Source: Diphasiastrum complanatum (Eukaryota; Streptophyta; Lycopodiopsida; Lycopodiales; Lycopodiaceae). From it: DNA of 64,000 nt. Shown in pieces: positions 45,745 through 57,317 of this stretch. Below the pieces are notes generated by a model. It saw only the letters and a list, made by a program, of their open reading frames with translations. It was not told the origin of the DNA and searched no databases. Numbering within the stretch: position 1 is the stretch's first letter; each line of letters opens with the position of its first letter. Both the position numbers and the translations under genes were made by a program. The DNA is taken from the NCBI GenBank assembly GCA_029204225.1, contig MU832018.1, positions 1-64,000 of the forward strand, read 5' to 3'.

Positions 45745-45976
45745 CTTCCTTGAGAAGTTTATTGGTAACATTTATTTTAATGATATGAAGAGCCTTTTTA
45801 GCCTTCAAACCTCTGTTGCTCTTGAACTGTGGGTGGTCTCTCTTCAGTTCCTGCAACTATGTCCATGAGTTCATTCAACTCACGTAAAGATTCCATCCTC
45901 ACTTTCCAAGTAGAGTAGTTTGATGAACTCAACCTATCATTAGTTTCTAACATGATCCCACCATTGGAAGCCATGA
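45745..45976 (-). pseudogene. copia gag N-terminal fragment
   Basis: Minus strand from 45976: MASNGGIMLETNDRLSSSNY, STWKVRMESLRELNELMDIV, AGTEERPPTVQEQQRF, then it degenerates. It is the same gag type as neighbouring elements and is cut off by the LTR at 45740. Its own PBS and LTR lie to the right (47008-47276). Confidence 0.88.
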
Positions 45977-47007
45977 ATATAATGATTCTTCAACTTTTAG
46001 GCTCTCTCCTAATGCACCTAGCACTCACTTTCCTCTCAACAAATGATGGATAAGGAGATCTCAGAAGATCTAGGACCCTAAAACACTTCTATCTTGAACT
46101 TGGTTGGTCTCCAAGCATAGAAAGGAAGATTGAAAACACATGCAACACTTTGCACACACTAATAATGGATTACAAACTCAAACTAACCTGAACACACTCT
46201 TGCTTAAGCTCTCAAACTTTTCAGCAAGTGACCAAATCAAGTTATGGTGTGAAGAGTTACTTGCATTCTTAGAAAATACAAAAGACTAGGCTGCCAAGAA
46301 TACCTAGAATTGAGCAACCTTGATCAACACACTAAGATATTGATTCAACCTGTAAAACCACATGTAAACCACACTTCTAAAAGTCTATAAACTCTAGCAA
46401 GTGATAAGTACAAGTTTTAGAGGTGACACTTAGTGAATCACAAGACTAGCATCACTAGCTTGTCAAATGTTGGTGTTTAGATGTAGATCTAAGATCACTT
46501 CACATGAGAATGTTCCTCAACCTGTTAAGAACCTGAAAACACATTTGCATAATGGTTAAAACCTTCCAGGAAATGCTCCAATCAAATTACATAATGAGAG
46601 ATACTTACATGCTCAACAAAGTACACCAAAATTTATGCAAAAGATTGTTGACAATCTGTTCACCCAAAAGGGGATCTTTCATCCAAGTGGTTCATCCACA
46701 AGGAGAGTGTTCATCCACAGAAGTGGAGATTGTCAACAATAGATTGAACTAAACATTGTTAGTATGGGGATATGCACAAGCCTCACAATCAAAAAATGAT
46801 TAGGTGTTATGATCTGATCCAAAATAGCTTCTTCTCAGCCTCTGATATTCAATAGACCTGAAATATGCTTTTGATCCACAAGTTCAACTCAACAAACAAA
46901 GGTTAGTAAGATTTGATCAACAATGCAATGCATAATCATGCTAGAACTTGATCAAACATCCAAATATCACCATAAATAGAAATCTCACTATAAATAGCGG
47001 CCAGCCA
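45977..47007 (-). other. 5' leader of the truncated copia element
   Basis: About 1 kb without supported coding sequence. A 13-bp inverted repeat (GATTGTTGACAAT near 46643 and its complement near 46728) could form a stem enclosing about 75 bases. Confidence 0.55.
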
Positions 47008-47019
47008 ACTTTGATACCA
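47008..47019 (-). other. Primer-binding site, TGGTATCAAAGT variant
   Basis: On the minus strand TGGTATCAAAGT directly follows the LTR end at 47020. Confidence 0.8.
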
Positions 47020-47276
47020 TGTGAAAAAAGTATATCTAGAATGGATCTAAGATCCTAAATATTCTGGCTAAGATCTTTGCACAACAAGCTACAAAAGCTA
47101 GAAATGGCAAAGCATCCTAATGCTACCTTTGATACACATGAACTTGACAAAGCATTCAAGAGACAAAAGAAACTTATGAAAGATACTGAATGGCAGCCAA
47201 AAAGAGATCCAAAACTATGTACAAAAATTGCCAATTTAGGCCTCAAACTAGCTAGGAAATGTTGACAATTTTCACA
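47020..47276 (-). repeat. Probable 257-bp copia 5' LTR
   Basis: Ends are TGTGAAAAAAG and CAATTTTCACA, an inverted pair of about 8 bp, and the PBS sits at the left end. No second copy is in the window, so the right boundary rests on the inverted ends only. Confidence 0.6.
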
Positions 47277-48807
47277 GATGATTCTAATTTAAGACAAGGA
47301 ATGAAGGCACAACACTGCTTGGTTAGGTCATCGCACTGAATCGCGACTACTACACAGAAAATAAAGAGGAAAACAGTGAAATCGGAAGCTACCGACCAGA
47401 GAGAGAGAGAGAGAGAAAGAGAGAGATGGCTACCATAGATCGAGTCCTTCCAGGTTTTTCCAACGTGGGCTAATGTGCTGGTGTGTAACATTTTTGTGAC
47501 ATGTTGACGACATAATTCAGTAAGTTTGAGTGTGAAGTTATGCGCATATTATTTTTTTGTAAGGAATTGTGTATGAAAAGCAACTTGTAAACTCCAGATT
47601 AATAGTCTTAAAATGGTTACGTTGTTTGGACGCTGGCAGATTTCTTGCCTCCGAATCAAGTAGCATGGAAGACATATGAAATGCCAGGATTTTGGCACAA
47701 GAATGTGTGCCATGCGTTATAATCACTTAGTAAAATATAAAATTAACAGGAACATTTCAACCAAGCAAGATGGATACAAAGAATAAGAACCCTTTTTTTC
47801 CTGTTAGATTCACAGTTACTTACATATTTGAGACCATCCGTGAAGTCTGCAAATCAAGGCAGGCTGTGATGGCAGGAACCACAGAATTCGCTTCCATCGG
47901 GACATGCACTATGCGAAAAAAGAGGAACGACCTGAAAATTCACGAGAAATGACTGTTGTTTTGAGCTCGCATTTGGCGTGAGCATTGCCGCAGGATCTCG
48001 ATTTGTCTACCACCCCCCACGAATGCTGGATATATTATTAGAATCCATGGCAGAAAGAACAATACATGAGGGAAATCTTCATACCTTCCAACAGTTAACT
48101 AGAAGCGATAGAGAATTTCAGCAAGGTTTTTTCCAGGGAATCATTAGAATCGAGATTGATCAACAGTTTCAACTGAGAGAAGAACATTGTTACTACCTGT
48201 AAACACGATTTTAAACATCATATAACTGACATTGTAAAAAAAAGTGCATGTCCTTCACAATTGATATGTCTGCCATCAATCCAAGACAACTTGGTCTTCT
48301 TGGAAGTGTTTTGTAAAGAGAAAAGTTACGCGTGTGTAGGAAAGAAGAGCAAAGGAAGCCGGGTTGTAACTGGAAGCACGCTGAGGCTTCTGAGGATGCC
48401 TCGCTTCTTTCAATAGGAAATGATTTGAGTGCCTCTTGGGACATTGGGAAACGACGTCCACACCTCCCCCCTCCCCCTTCCACTCAAACACATGTTGAAG
48501 CGCATCTATAGAAAACTAATTTTAGCACCTGCAATCTGTGCAAATCAACAATTGTCCAATCTTCTGAAGATTTTTGGACACAAAATTTAACAAAACAGCG
48601 TACTCTTATTTTGACATACCAAGTTGATCCTCTGTATCTGAATCTTCACGGATATTGATGTGTATCTCAATCTTCAAGATATCAATCTTCTCAAAGATAT
48701 TGATCTTGGAAATGGATTAAAAGTGAAATAAAAAATTGGGCGCGTTCAGGCATATGAAACTAGATCAAAGAAGTTCACAGCCGCATCTACAAGCATGCCA
48801 TCAAAAA
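47277..48807. other. No clear gene; one open minus-strand stretch
   Basis: A short GA tract lies at 47399-47428. On the minus strand about 48480-48290 reads LLKEARHPQKPQRASSYNPA, SFALLSYTRVTFLFTKHF. This is composition-wise plausible as an exon but was not recognised. The frame at 47978-48202 (plus) has no domain. Confidence 0.3.
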
Positions 48808-48940
48808 CCCTGCCATCCATGGAGAAAGCCACGCAAGAACCATCCATACAGAAAGCCAGGCCATCGATGGAGAAAGCCACGCAAAAACCATCCATGGATA
48901 AAGCCACGCAGAACCCTGCCGTCCATGCATAAAGGCACGT
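48808..48940. repeat. Minisatellite, five units of about 26 bp
   Basis: Units like CCATCCATGGAGAAAGCCAC plus GCAARAA repeat five times with substitutions (CCATCCATACAGAAAGCCAG, CCATCGATGGAGAAAGCCAC and so on). Frames across it on both strands are repeat artefacts. Confidence 0.85.
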
Positions 48941-49319
48941 GTACACGAGAGAAGAACCCAACGCGGAATCCGGATTTTCGAAACTAAATATTTCAGATAT
49001 TCTAATTTCTCCCTAAAACGAGCTCCGTCGTTTACCTAAATATGTTTTAAATACCTCGCAGGCTTAGAAATTAACCTAATTTAAAAAAAGTAAATTTAAT
49101 AAAAATTTTAAAAATTAATTTCGGACACAAGCATGTCAATGTTTGATATGATTACAAAGGACCGAGCCTGGAATGCAGGGCCAAAAAAAATCAACAAAAA
49201 ACAATCAATTTTTTTTTCACAAGGCTATGTGAAAAAAAAATTGGCTTGGTTTTTTTTGTTTTTTTTTTCACAAGCCAGGAAAAGCCTAGCGCCAGGGCTA
49301 GGCTTCTGCTGGCCCTCCA
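48941..49319. other. No gene; homopolymer-rich with a hairpin
   Basis: T and A runs at 49200-49275 include TTTTTCACAAGGCTATGTGA and related inverted copies. AGCCTAGCGCCAGGGCTAGG at 49283-49303 is nearly palindromic. Confidence 0.5.
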
Positions 49320-49855
49320 AACATGTGTTTCCAGCCTAGATACATCCGGGTTTCTTTGTTGAAAGATTATGGCCTCTACAGCTTTAGTGTGAGCATCTTT
49401 AAAGCATTTGCTCATTGTGGCAACTACCTTTCGCAATTAGTTCATCTGCAAGTACTTTGTTGCCTACATCATTGGATTGTCTTGCTTGCTCAAAATAAGC
49501 ATCGCAAGCAAGAGCATGATCTACAAATTCTTTTCGCATGTCCGCATATAAGCTTGCAACAACGTCACCCGTTTGATGGCTTCTTCCTCTTTGAGCATGT
49601 GTCTTGTAAGCATGAAATCAACATCAATGGCGGAAAGCACCTCAGCCATACTTTTCACTGCAAACTTGGAAAATTCAGCAATGAGGAGGCTTAGTTGCAG
49701 ATCTTTAATGATCATTTGATGCTCAGATGAAAAATATTTAGCTAAAGGAACAAATTCTTTAGCACTGGGATTCAAAGCGGCCATTGGCTGACTGCCATGG
49801 TAATGGAGAAGATTCTGAATCAGTTGTAAGCAAAGTCTTACGGGCGCTGCATAAG
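49320..49855 (-). pseudogene. PAM2 + DUF1771 protein fragment (CID/SMR type), frameshifted
   Basis: Minus strand. An acceptor-like TTCTTATGCAG (about 49850) opens a frame leading to ATG 49784 and MAALNPSAKEFVPLAKYF. LNPxAxEFVP is the PAM2 motif that binds the MLLE domain of poly(A)-binding protein. SKFAVKSMAEVLSAIDVDFM follows. After a one-base loss near 49566 the frame continues GDVVASLYADMRKEFVDHAL, ACDAYFEQARQSNDVGNKVL, ADELIAKG (DUF1771-like). After a one-base gain near 49406 it reads KDAHTKAVEAI and QQRNPDVSRLETHV. Plant proteins with PAM2, DUF1771 and a C-terminal SMR domain (CID5/6/7 type) have this order. The SMR part is missing; similarity ends near 49320. It looks like a decayed duplicate. 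If the two shifts were assembly errors it could be part of a live gene. Confidence 0.7.
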
Positions 49856-50234
49856 AACGAAAGCAATTGGGAAATCAATATTTCAATTCTGGGTACAACT
49901 TAAAGTTAAGGATAAACTGACATTGAGGTGCAGGTTTTGCTAATTATGACTGACATCAAGGTAGATTCATATCATGGGGAAGTAAATGAAGAGGTGAGAA
50001 TATACTAGAAATGATAAAAACAATCCTCAATCAGCATCGTTTTTGTTTGAAGATATTTAGACCCATTATTCATCCTATATCAGGATATTCAGTAATTTTG
50101 ATAAAATGGCTCAGCTCAAGTTTCACAATTGTCTGAAACGGAAGCTTTGACAAAAGATCAAACGCTATACCTGATTAGCAACCTGTGGAGTCGATAAAGT
50201 ACTCAGATCACTAGAAAACAGTTAATTGTAGAAA
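49856..50234. other. No gene recognised
   Basis: Possible intron upstream of the PAM2 exon. AT-rich with no features. Confidence 0.4.
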
Positions 50235-50390
50235 ATCAAATGGTCGGCAAAAGCCCAATGCAAAAGCCTAGCGCAGTCGGCCATCTGATTTTCTTTTTCT
50301 ACTTTTTGGAACTAGTGTTTTGTAGAAAATACAAAATCAGATGGCCGGCAAAAGCCTCGCGCAGCTGGCCATCTGAATTTCTTTTTTTTC
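50235..50390. repeat. Two tandem hairpin units
   Basis: Each unit has arms like AAATCAGATGGCCGGCAAAA and a complementary GGCCATCTGATTT around AGCCTCGCGCAG. Units occupy about 50235-50310 and 50328-50385. It is a small foldback repeat, perhaps MITE-like. Confidence 0.7.
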
Positions 50391-51170
50391 ACCTTTTGGG
50401 GCTGGTACCTTTTGTTTCAAATATGGTAAAATCTTAAAAAATTCAGTAAAGCTTTTAAAAAGAATGCACAAAAAGTGTTACATCAAGAAAGAATTATCCA
50501 GACTTTCCAACTGCAATATTTGCAATCCCAGATGGCTGCATATGAGAAATTGGGCTTGCCTAATTAGGTGACAAATATTTACTATAATTAATACATGGCT
50601 GAATTCTATAAATGGATCATCCAGGCACACTCTACGTGATGCTCCGTCCATGAGACGAATGATCTTGAGCCTTTCAGTTACACCATCATTCTGGTTGTAA
50701 CTGCTATATTGTTGTGCTTCAGTGTAATATAGCAGCAACATTTTTTTCTATCTGTGTATAATGTAGATGAATGCTTGTTGTGATTGAATGCACTTCGTTG
50801 TTGTTTGATTGCATTTGTTCACTCACTCTGATCAGAAACTCGGACGTCTATGACTCCAATCTCTGATCAAACGATGGCTGTCTTTGACGCCTGAGGAACT
50901 TGCACTATCATATTGCTCTTTCAATCTATTTTAGAACTAAACTTCTGACTAAATCCATTTTTCAGTAATACCACACACAAACCATTTCTAATCTCTTCGG
51001 TGGACTGTACTCATTTTTGTTTTTGCGAGTACAAATTAATTTATAAGATCTTGTTGGGCACAATAACACTCACTTAGCATAAACATTCTATTAGACTGTT
51101 TTTGCATCTAGCAGCCCATTGTAGTGGGAGAGCTGTTCCACAAATATTCCTGCTCTCTTCTTTGCTCGTG
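50391..51170. other. No gene recognised
   Basis: A minus-strand frame at 50741-50478 contains QQYSSYNQNDGVTERLKIIR and LMDGASRRVCLDDPFIEF, which look coding-like, but no family or clear splice frame was found. Confidence 0.3.
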
Positions 51171-51175
51171 TTCTC

Positions 51176-51740
51176 TGTGAGCGATTTCAATAGTTTAGTC
51201 TAGTTTAGTCATATTTTGGTAAATTGTCAATAAGAGGCCAAAACTCATTTTAGACTTAGAGATAAACTTTTTGGTGTTATATTAGGTCTAAATACATTCA
51301 ATAAACACTTTTTGAAAGTGTGGCAAAGTTGGTAGTCGAGTTTGAGAGAGATTCAAATTTGAACTTTGGGTACATTGAATCTAGACCCAAAAATAGTAGG
51401 CTTTACATTTTGGAGGGAAAGCCAAGTGGCCAAATAGCTTTGGGTTCTACTACTCATTGGTGCACTATCTTGATGTTATCTTGCAATTCTATGTGTAGAA
51501 TGATCATTTATTGCTATTTTCGGTTCACACATGTGAAATACAGTAGGGTACTGTAATTGTATCGACATCAACTATATTTTATGTTTTGGTTCATGTTTGA
51601 TAAGTATCTCTTAGAGTTTGCATCTCATTTTGTATGTAGATGCTGATTTTTCTACATTGGCAGGATTATTGGTTTGCTCCTTATTGTAACCAAAGATCAG
51701 GGACATGGATTGGATCTTGAATGATCTAAAATCCTTCACA
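51176..51740 (+). repeat. copia 5' LTR (copy E), 565 bp
   Basis: From TGTGAGCGATTT to AAATCCTTCACA. Compared with copies C and F it lacks about 80 bases near 51436, including the TATA box, so transcription from this LTR is doubtful. Confidence 0.92.
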
Positions 51741-52337
51741 TGGTATCAGAGCTATTGTGTTTCAGGTTATGAAAGGATCAGCCATCTTTAGCAAGGATTT
51801 GGAGTAGTTACCAATGCTAGAGCATGCTAGATTGATCTCTACTAAAAAATCAGCATTTTTGCATGTGTAGAATTGATCTTTTGTAGGTCAAAACTCAATA
51901 TAGAGTTATATACTTGATCAAACTAGATTTCACACTTGGCTTACTAGATTTAGATGATATTTGGTGCTTTAGGTAGGTCTCATTGGAGTCTACAAGAAGA
52001 TATATCAAGTTTTTAGAAATTGCATGTAGAATTTGAGATATTCAATTTTTTGTGATTTTGTGAAAACCCTAATTTTGATTGGATCTCTAGTTTGTAAGGT
52101 TACTGAACTTCATTTGAGTGTGTTTCAATCTTAGGAAGTGTCAAGAATCATTAGATTGAGGATAGATCGTAGGTTGATCAAGATTTCACTATTCTATGTG
52201 TTGATTTTCTAGTTAGAGTGCTAGAAGAGATTTGAGAGGTTCCATATCTTTGTGATTTCTTCTTGAGTTCATTTGTTGACATTCAAGAGAGTGCTTTGTG
52301 CATTGGAACAGGTGGAAGAAGATCATGTCACTTCAAC

Positions 52338-53510
52338 ATGGCTACAAGTGGAGGCTTTATGTTGGAGAGCCATGATAGGCTTACCTCAATCAACTATTCT
52401 ACTTGGAAGGTGAGGACGAAGTTCTTATTGGAGATGAATGAGTTGATGATTGTTGCAGGTGTGGAGGAGAGGCCTCAAGCACCTCAAGATCAAGTGAGTT
52501 ATGACAAGAGAGCAAAGAAAGCTCTACACATGATTAAGATGAATGTTACCAATGAACTTCTCAAGGAAGTTGGTAAGTGCACATCATCTTTGAAGGCTTG
52601 GGAAGCTTTGAAGAAGCTTTATGAATCCAAGTCTACATCAAGAGTTCTTACTCTTAGGAGGTAGATCTTTCAAAGTTTGCAAAAGAATGAAGAGAGTACT
52701 CATGCTTTTGTTTTGAGGGTTAAAGCATTCAATGATAAGTTAGCATGTATTGATGAAAGCATTAAGGAGGTAAAACTTGTTCAAGTTATACTTAATGGCT
52801 TGTTGGATGATCATGCTAATCTTGTTGAAAGTTTTGCTATTCAAAAGACTTTGCCAAGTATTGTGGATTTGCAAGAGATCTTGGTGAATGAGGAGTATAG
52901 GCTTCAATCAAGAGAAGGTGGATCTACATCGACATCTCATTATGAAGAGGATGCTATGTTCATCAGAGGCAAGTTCAAGGGCAAAGGCAAAGGCAAGTGG
53001 TCTAAAGGGCAAGATCAAAGTGATATTTCTTCTTTTGGAAAAAAGAAAGATAAGTCCAAGTTAAAATGCTTTTATTGTGGAATCAAAGGGCATTTTGCAA
53101 ATGAATGTTTGAAGAAGCAAAGAGATGAAGTTAGCAAGCAAATCAACTTTACTACTAATGATGAGGATGTAGGTGGTGGTCATTCTCTTTTGATGTGTTC
53201 TTCCAGTCCAATATCAAGTGAAGGTGAAAAAGATTCATGGTGGATTGATAGTGGAGCTAGTTCACACATGACTAGTCACGAGGAGTTCTTTACTTCTTTG
53301 GTCACTTATGATGGAGCCAAGAAAGCAATTCACATGGCCAATGGTGGTGAGTGTGTGATTGAAGGTATTGGTTCAATTCCTATTTGTCTCTCTACTAATA
53401 GGAAAGCAAGACTTGATGGTGTTCTTTACATTCCTTCACTTTCAAAGAATTTGCTAAGTGTTGGTCAAATGATAGAGAAATCTTGGTTGCTAGGGGAAAT
53501 AGACAGATAG
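52338..53510 (+). pseudogene. copia gag-protease, one stop
   Basis: MATSGGFMLESHDRLTSINY opens the family start (an upstream in-frame ATG at 52263 is less likely). One TAG at 52662-52664 replaces the Gln codon in LRRQIFQSLQ; the frame is otherwise continuous. It has ALHMIKMNVTNELLKEVGKC, LDDHANLVESFAIQKTLPS, zinc knuckle CFYCGIKGHFANEC and protease WWIDSGASSHMTSHEEFF, then LYIPSLSKNLLSVGQMIEK. The frame ends at 53510 after a small deletion relative to the copy at 39811. Confidence 0.92.
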
Positions 53511-53650
53511 ACTTTTCAAGCTTGACGCTTTTGTTATGGCTAACAAAAATGATGGAATGGAAAAGGAGATTGGTCTCAACTTTCCAAAGTTACCTTTTAG
53601 CATCAATAAGATTGGTGGATCTTATGCAAAGTCTAAAAAGCTTCCTTATG

Positions 53651-54268
53651 CATATTTTGGTAAATTGTCAATAAGAGGCCAAAACTCATTTTAGACTTAG
53701 AGATAAACTTTTTGAAGTTATATAGTTTAAAATACATTCAATAAACACTTTTTGAAAGTGTGGAAAAGTTGGTAGTCGAGTTTGAGAGAGATTCAAATTT
53801 GAACTTTGGGTACATTGAATCTAGACCCAAAAATAGTAGGGTTTACATTTTGGAGGGAAAGGCAAGTGGCCAAATAGGGTTTGGAAACTCTATAAAAGGA
53901 TGTAGCTCATGGAGAGACACATCTTCTCTCTTCTCTCTCTCATGTCAACATTATACATGGTTCTCTTTGGGTTCTACTACTCATTGGTGCACCATCTTGA
54001 TGTTATCTTGCAATTCTATGTGTAGAATGATCATTTATTGCTATTTTCGGTTCCACACATGTGAAATATAGTAGGGTAGTGTAATTGTACGAACATCAAC
54101 CATATTTTATGTTTTGGTTCATGTTTGATCAGTATCTCTTAGAGTTTGCATCTCATTTTGTATGTAGATGCTGATTTTTCTACATTGGCAAGATTGTTGG
54201 TTTGCTCCTTATTGTAACCAAAGATCAGAGACATGGATTGGATCTTGAATGATCTGAAATCCTTTACA
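53651..54268 (+). repeat. copia 3' LTR (copy F), 5'-truncated, 618 bp
   Basis: It matches copy E from its base 35 onward and retains CTCTATAAAAGG (TATA, 53889-53899). It ends CCTTTACA at 54268. Confidence 0.92.
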
Positions 54269-54273
54269 TTCTC

Positions 54274-57101
54274 TAATAGTCCATCGTCCCCATCATACTG
54301 AAGCTAGTCACTTGAAGGAATCACAGCCTCACATTTCGGAAGACTAGCAACGAGAGATCCTTAAGTGAGTTCTAGCAAAGAAGCAAAAAATTAAGTCTGC
54401 CAATTCAACAGAGAAAAGAAAAAGAAAAAAGACTTTTGAAATTTAAGAGCTAAATCTTTATCATCCATTTCATTTATTGCATGAGAGGACATGCTGCACT
54501 TGAATTGGATTTTCAAAAAATGACCACTATTTCATCCATGCAATTCTGGCTTGGTCACATCTGATCTTGCAGAGGTACAAAGGCAAGAGAGCATCCACAT
54601 GCATTGTCCATATGTTTCAACTTAAACAAGATTAGACATGTTATTACTCTAAAAGTTATCTTTGAGTAGAAATATTTTGTTTCGAGTTGCAAAGGAGCTT
54701 TTTCTTATAGCGAGTAAGTTGCATTGCATAGCAGAAAGCTCAGTTTAATGGCAACTCCATTTTCTCAAACATGGTACAAGACAGATTTTGTAGTTATGCT
54801 CACCTTACCAACATGTGATAGGCTTGGTATTAATTGCATAAACTTCAACAGTCTTTTCTGATACCATCATACATTATGCCAGATGTTGTGTTATCTACAT
54901 GAAAGTGATCAATACTTTGATTGAAATTTTCAAGTTTAGGATCATACACGCTATTTGTCTTTTGGAGTGAAAAAATGCATTTTTGTAGTGGATGGGGTTT
55001 GGGATGTGAACTAGAGTGGCTACTTGAAGATCAATTTAGATTGTTAAGATGCATCAATTGTGTAATCAGTGCCGCTGCTGAAATGATTTTGTTGTTTGCT
55101 ACTTTTTGCTTGAGGTATAATTTTTAATTTTAGTGTAACATGAAATTTCTTATATTGTAATTCCATATTAAATACCTTAAACACATTGAACATGTTATTG
55201 ACATACAAAACTAGATAGTGCATGCCAACGTTTTTCTTATGGTTTTGACTAGGATTGAACATGCTCTGTAGTGCACATACAAAAGTATGCTTTTTCACTC
55301 CAAGGAAAGAAACCTATGTAAGCATGGTAATGGTCTTGCTGATTTTAGTTTCTTCATGAGCTATTATTTTTTTATCACAACTCCCTCTAATTCCTACTAA
55401 CGCATATGTTGCATTTCAGACACACATAAGAGCATTTCCCTTAAGTGTAGCAAATATCTAGTAACTTCATGAACACTATCCAAGATAGGTTAACCAAGAA
55501 TTATGGCTTGAATTAAGACATTAGGCTGAAGTATTTTGTAACCTTAGACAATCTCATCAAACCATGAGTTAACATTGCATAGTCCAAGTCCATAACTATA
55601 AATATGGGGCCTTACGACTTTGTATTATTATCACCCTTCGATTTAAAGATAGGAACTAGTAAAGCTTAGGAGAAATTATATCCAAAATGATAAGACGAAA
55701 CAACAATACTAAAAATCAAAGACTGTGTGCCTAACATAAGGATGAAAATATTCAAATTCTGATTGTTGATAGGGTACCTAGATAAAGGTGCTACACAGCA
55801 AGTGTCATGCAATTTTGATTTGTTCACTAATTTTTTGACATATAGTAGGAAAAAACTTGTGCATCATGGAGACTCTAGATGAGGTACATCACAGCCTACA
55901 AGAGATGAACTTATATTGTTATACATGAGCCATGGTATGTTGCACATGAGATATGCGATGTTCCAAGTGAATCACGAGGATTTCTAGATGAGGTACTTCA
56001 GAGTCTACAAGATCATGATAATGAGCCATGGAGAGGTACGAACACAAGGACATATGGGTATATGATCAATGCCATAAGTTTACATGGATGTCCGCAAAAG
56101 TTCAGCTGAACATTTGATACCTATAGCTCATGAAGGGAATGTGTTTCACTGGTAGTAATGCATGTCATTACTCTAACAATACTATCGAAGCTTTTTAGTT
56201 GTATCATAGTTCCTGTCAGAGTAGTCTCTTTACACAATGATTTTTTATAAAGTCCTTTTGAGGGTTTCATTTATATGATTGTAGAGCATTCAGGTTGCAC
56301 ATAGGTACATGATGATACATGCAACTCTTGCTTTATATACAAAGCAATTTGGTAGTCTAATTGGAGCTGTATATAATACTACTATATGGTATGTATGGTC
56401 TCGATGGTTGGCTTGGGATCTATGCACATTTGAAGAGCCATTTTCAATTGATACTATGTAGCATTTAGGGTTTCCTAGGATGGGAAACAAAATTTTGAAT
56501 TTTTTAGGAGAATTGTATAAAAGGGTGAAAGTATGCTACTTTACTGGTAGTAGACTGCTAAACAATTGCGTACGTAAAAAGTAAAATCTTTATTGCTTAC
56601 TATTATATGATAAGTTGCTATCTGGATCTCAAGACATCCTAGTGTTCCTACATGTCAACATTTGAAGAGACTTAGTGGAGTGAAATGCTCTTGTAAGAAG
56701 ACCTCTAAGACAAATCAGACTCAATAGTTTTGTGGTTCTTTTTTGAAAGCATTGTTAGTAGATAGCTGCTTTTCTTGAGGTTTTAAATTTGATGCTTCTA
56801 TGACTTTGTAACTATATGTGCCTTAGGAGCTCCCTCCATACAATAGCCTTTACAAATGTAATTGTTTAGCAAAGGAACACTCAAGGGTTAGGACCATAAT
56901 ATGAAGTATGATCTTTGCCACTAACTATTTAATTAACAACATTTCTTTGCCCCTAAATGATACTCTACCACATGCGTGTGTGGTGAACGTTCCCACAATC
57001 TCCACAAGTTGATTAATCAGTGACTTCAACTAAGACACAACTTGTCGATGATGTTCCATAAATTTCCAAATCCATGTCAAAGTCTTTATAAATTCCAAAT
57101 G
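54274..57101. other. AT-rich intergenic DNA, no gene seen
   Basis: About 2.8 kb. A phrase TCTAGATGAGGTAC.TCA...CTACAAGA occurs twice (near 55870 and 55982). Open frames are short and without domains. Confidence 0.5.
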
Positions 57102-57317
57102 TTAAATATGTAAATTTGCCAACCCTAGGCAAATAGATGCAGTAGCAAGCTTGTCCTTCATTTCCCATTTCAAACAAATTTCTAGATTGACTAGCTTCAT
57201 TTTAGTCCCATTGACAACCGGCCACAAATGCTCCTTGCTTAATAATAGTTGAAAATTTACTTGCCATGTATTGAAGTTCACGCCATCAAACTTCTCAAGT
57301 AAAATTTGTGATTCCAT
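57102..57317 (-). pseudogene. copia gag N-terminal fragment (another lineage)
   Basis: MESQILLEKFDGVNFNTWQV, NFQLLLSKEHLWPVVNGTK and DKLATASICLGLANLHI match the start of a widespread plant copia gag. It is truncated after 71 codons and no LTR or PBS was found at the expected distance. Confidence 0.88.

Larger units (their letters stand above)
51176..54268 (+). mobile_element. Internally deleted copia derivative with target duplication
   Basis: 5' LTR 51176-51740, PBS TGGTATCAGAGC at 51741-51752, leader, gag-protease 52338-53510, then a short remnant to about 53650 that runs straight into the 3' LTR (53651-54268). The 5-bp duplication TTCTC stands at 51171-51175 and 54269-54273, so the present ends are the true insertion ends. 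All of integrase, RT and RNase H and the polypurine tract are missing, and the 3' LTR lacks its first 34 bases. It is non-autonomous; mobility would have depended on a full-length relative, or the deletion followed insertion. Confidence 0.92.
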
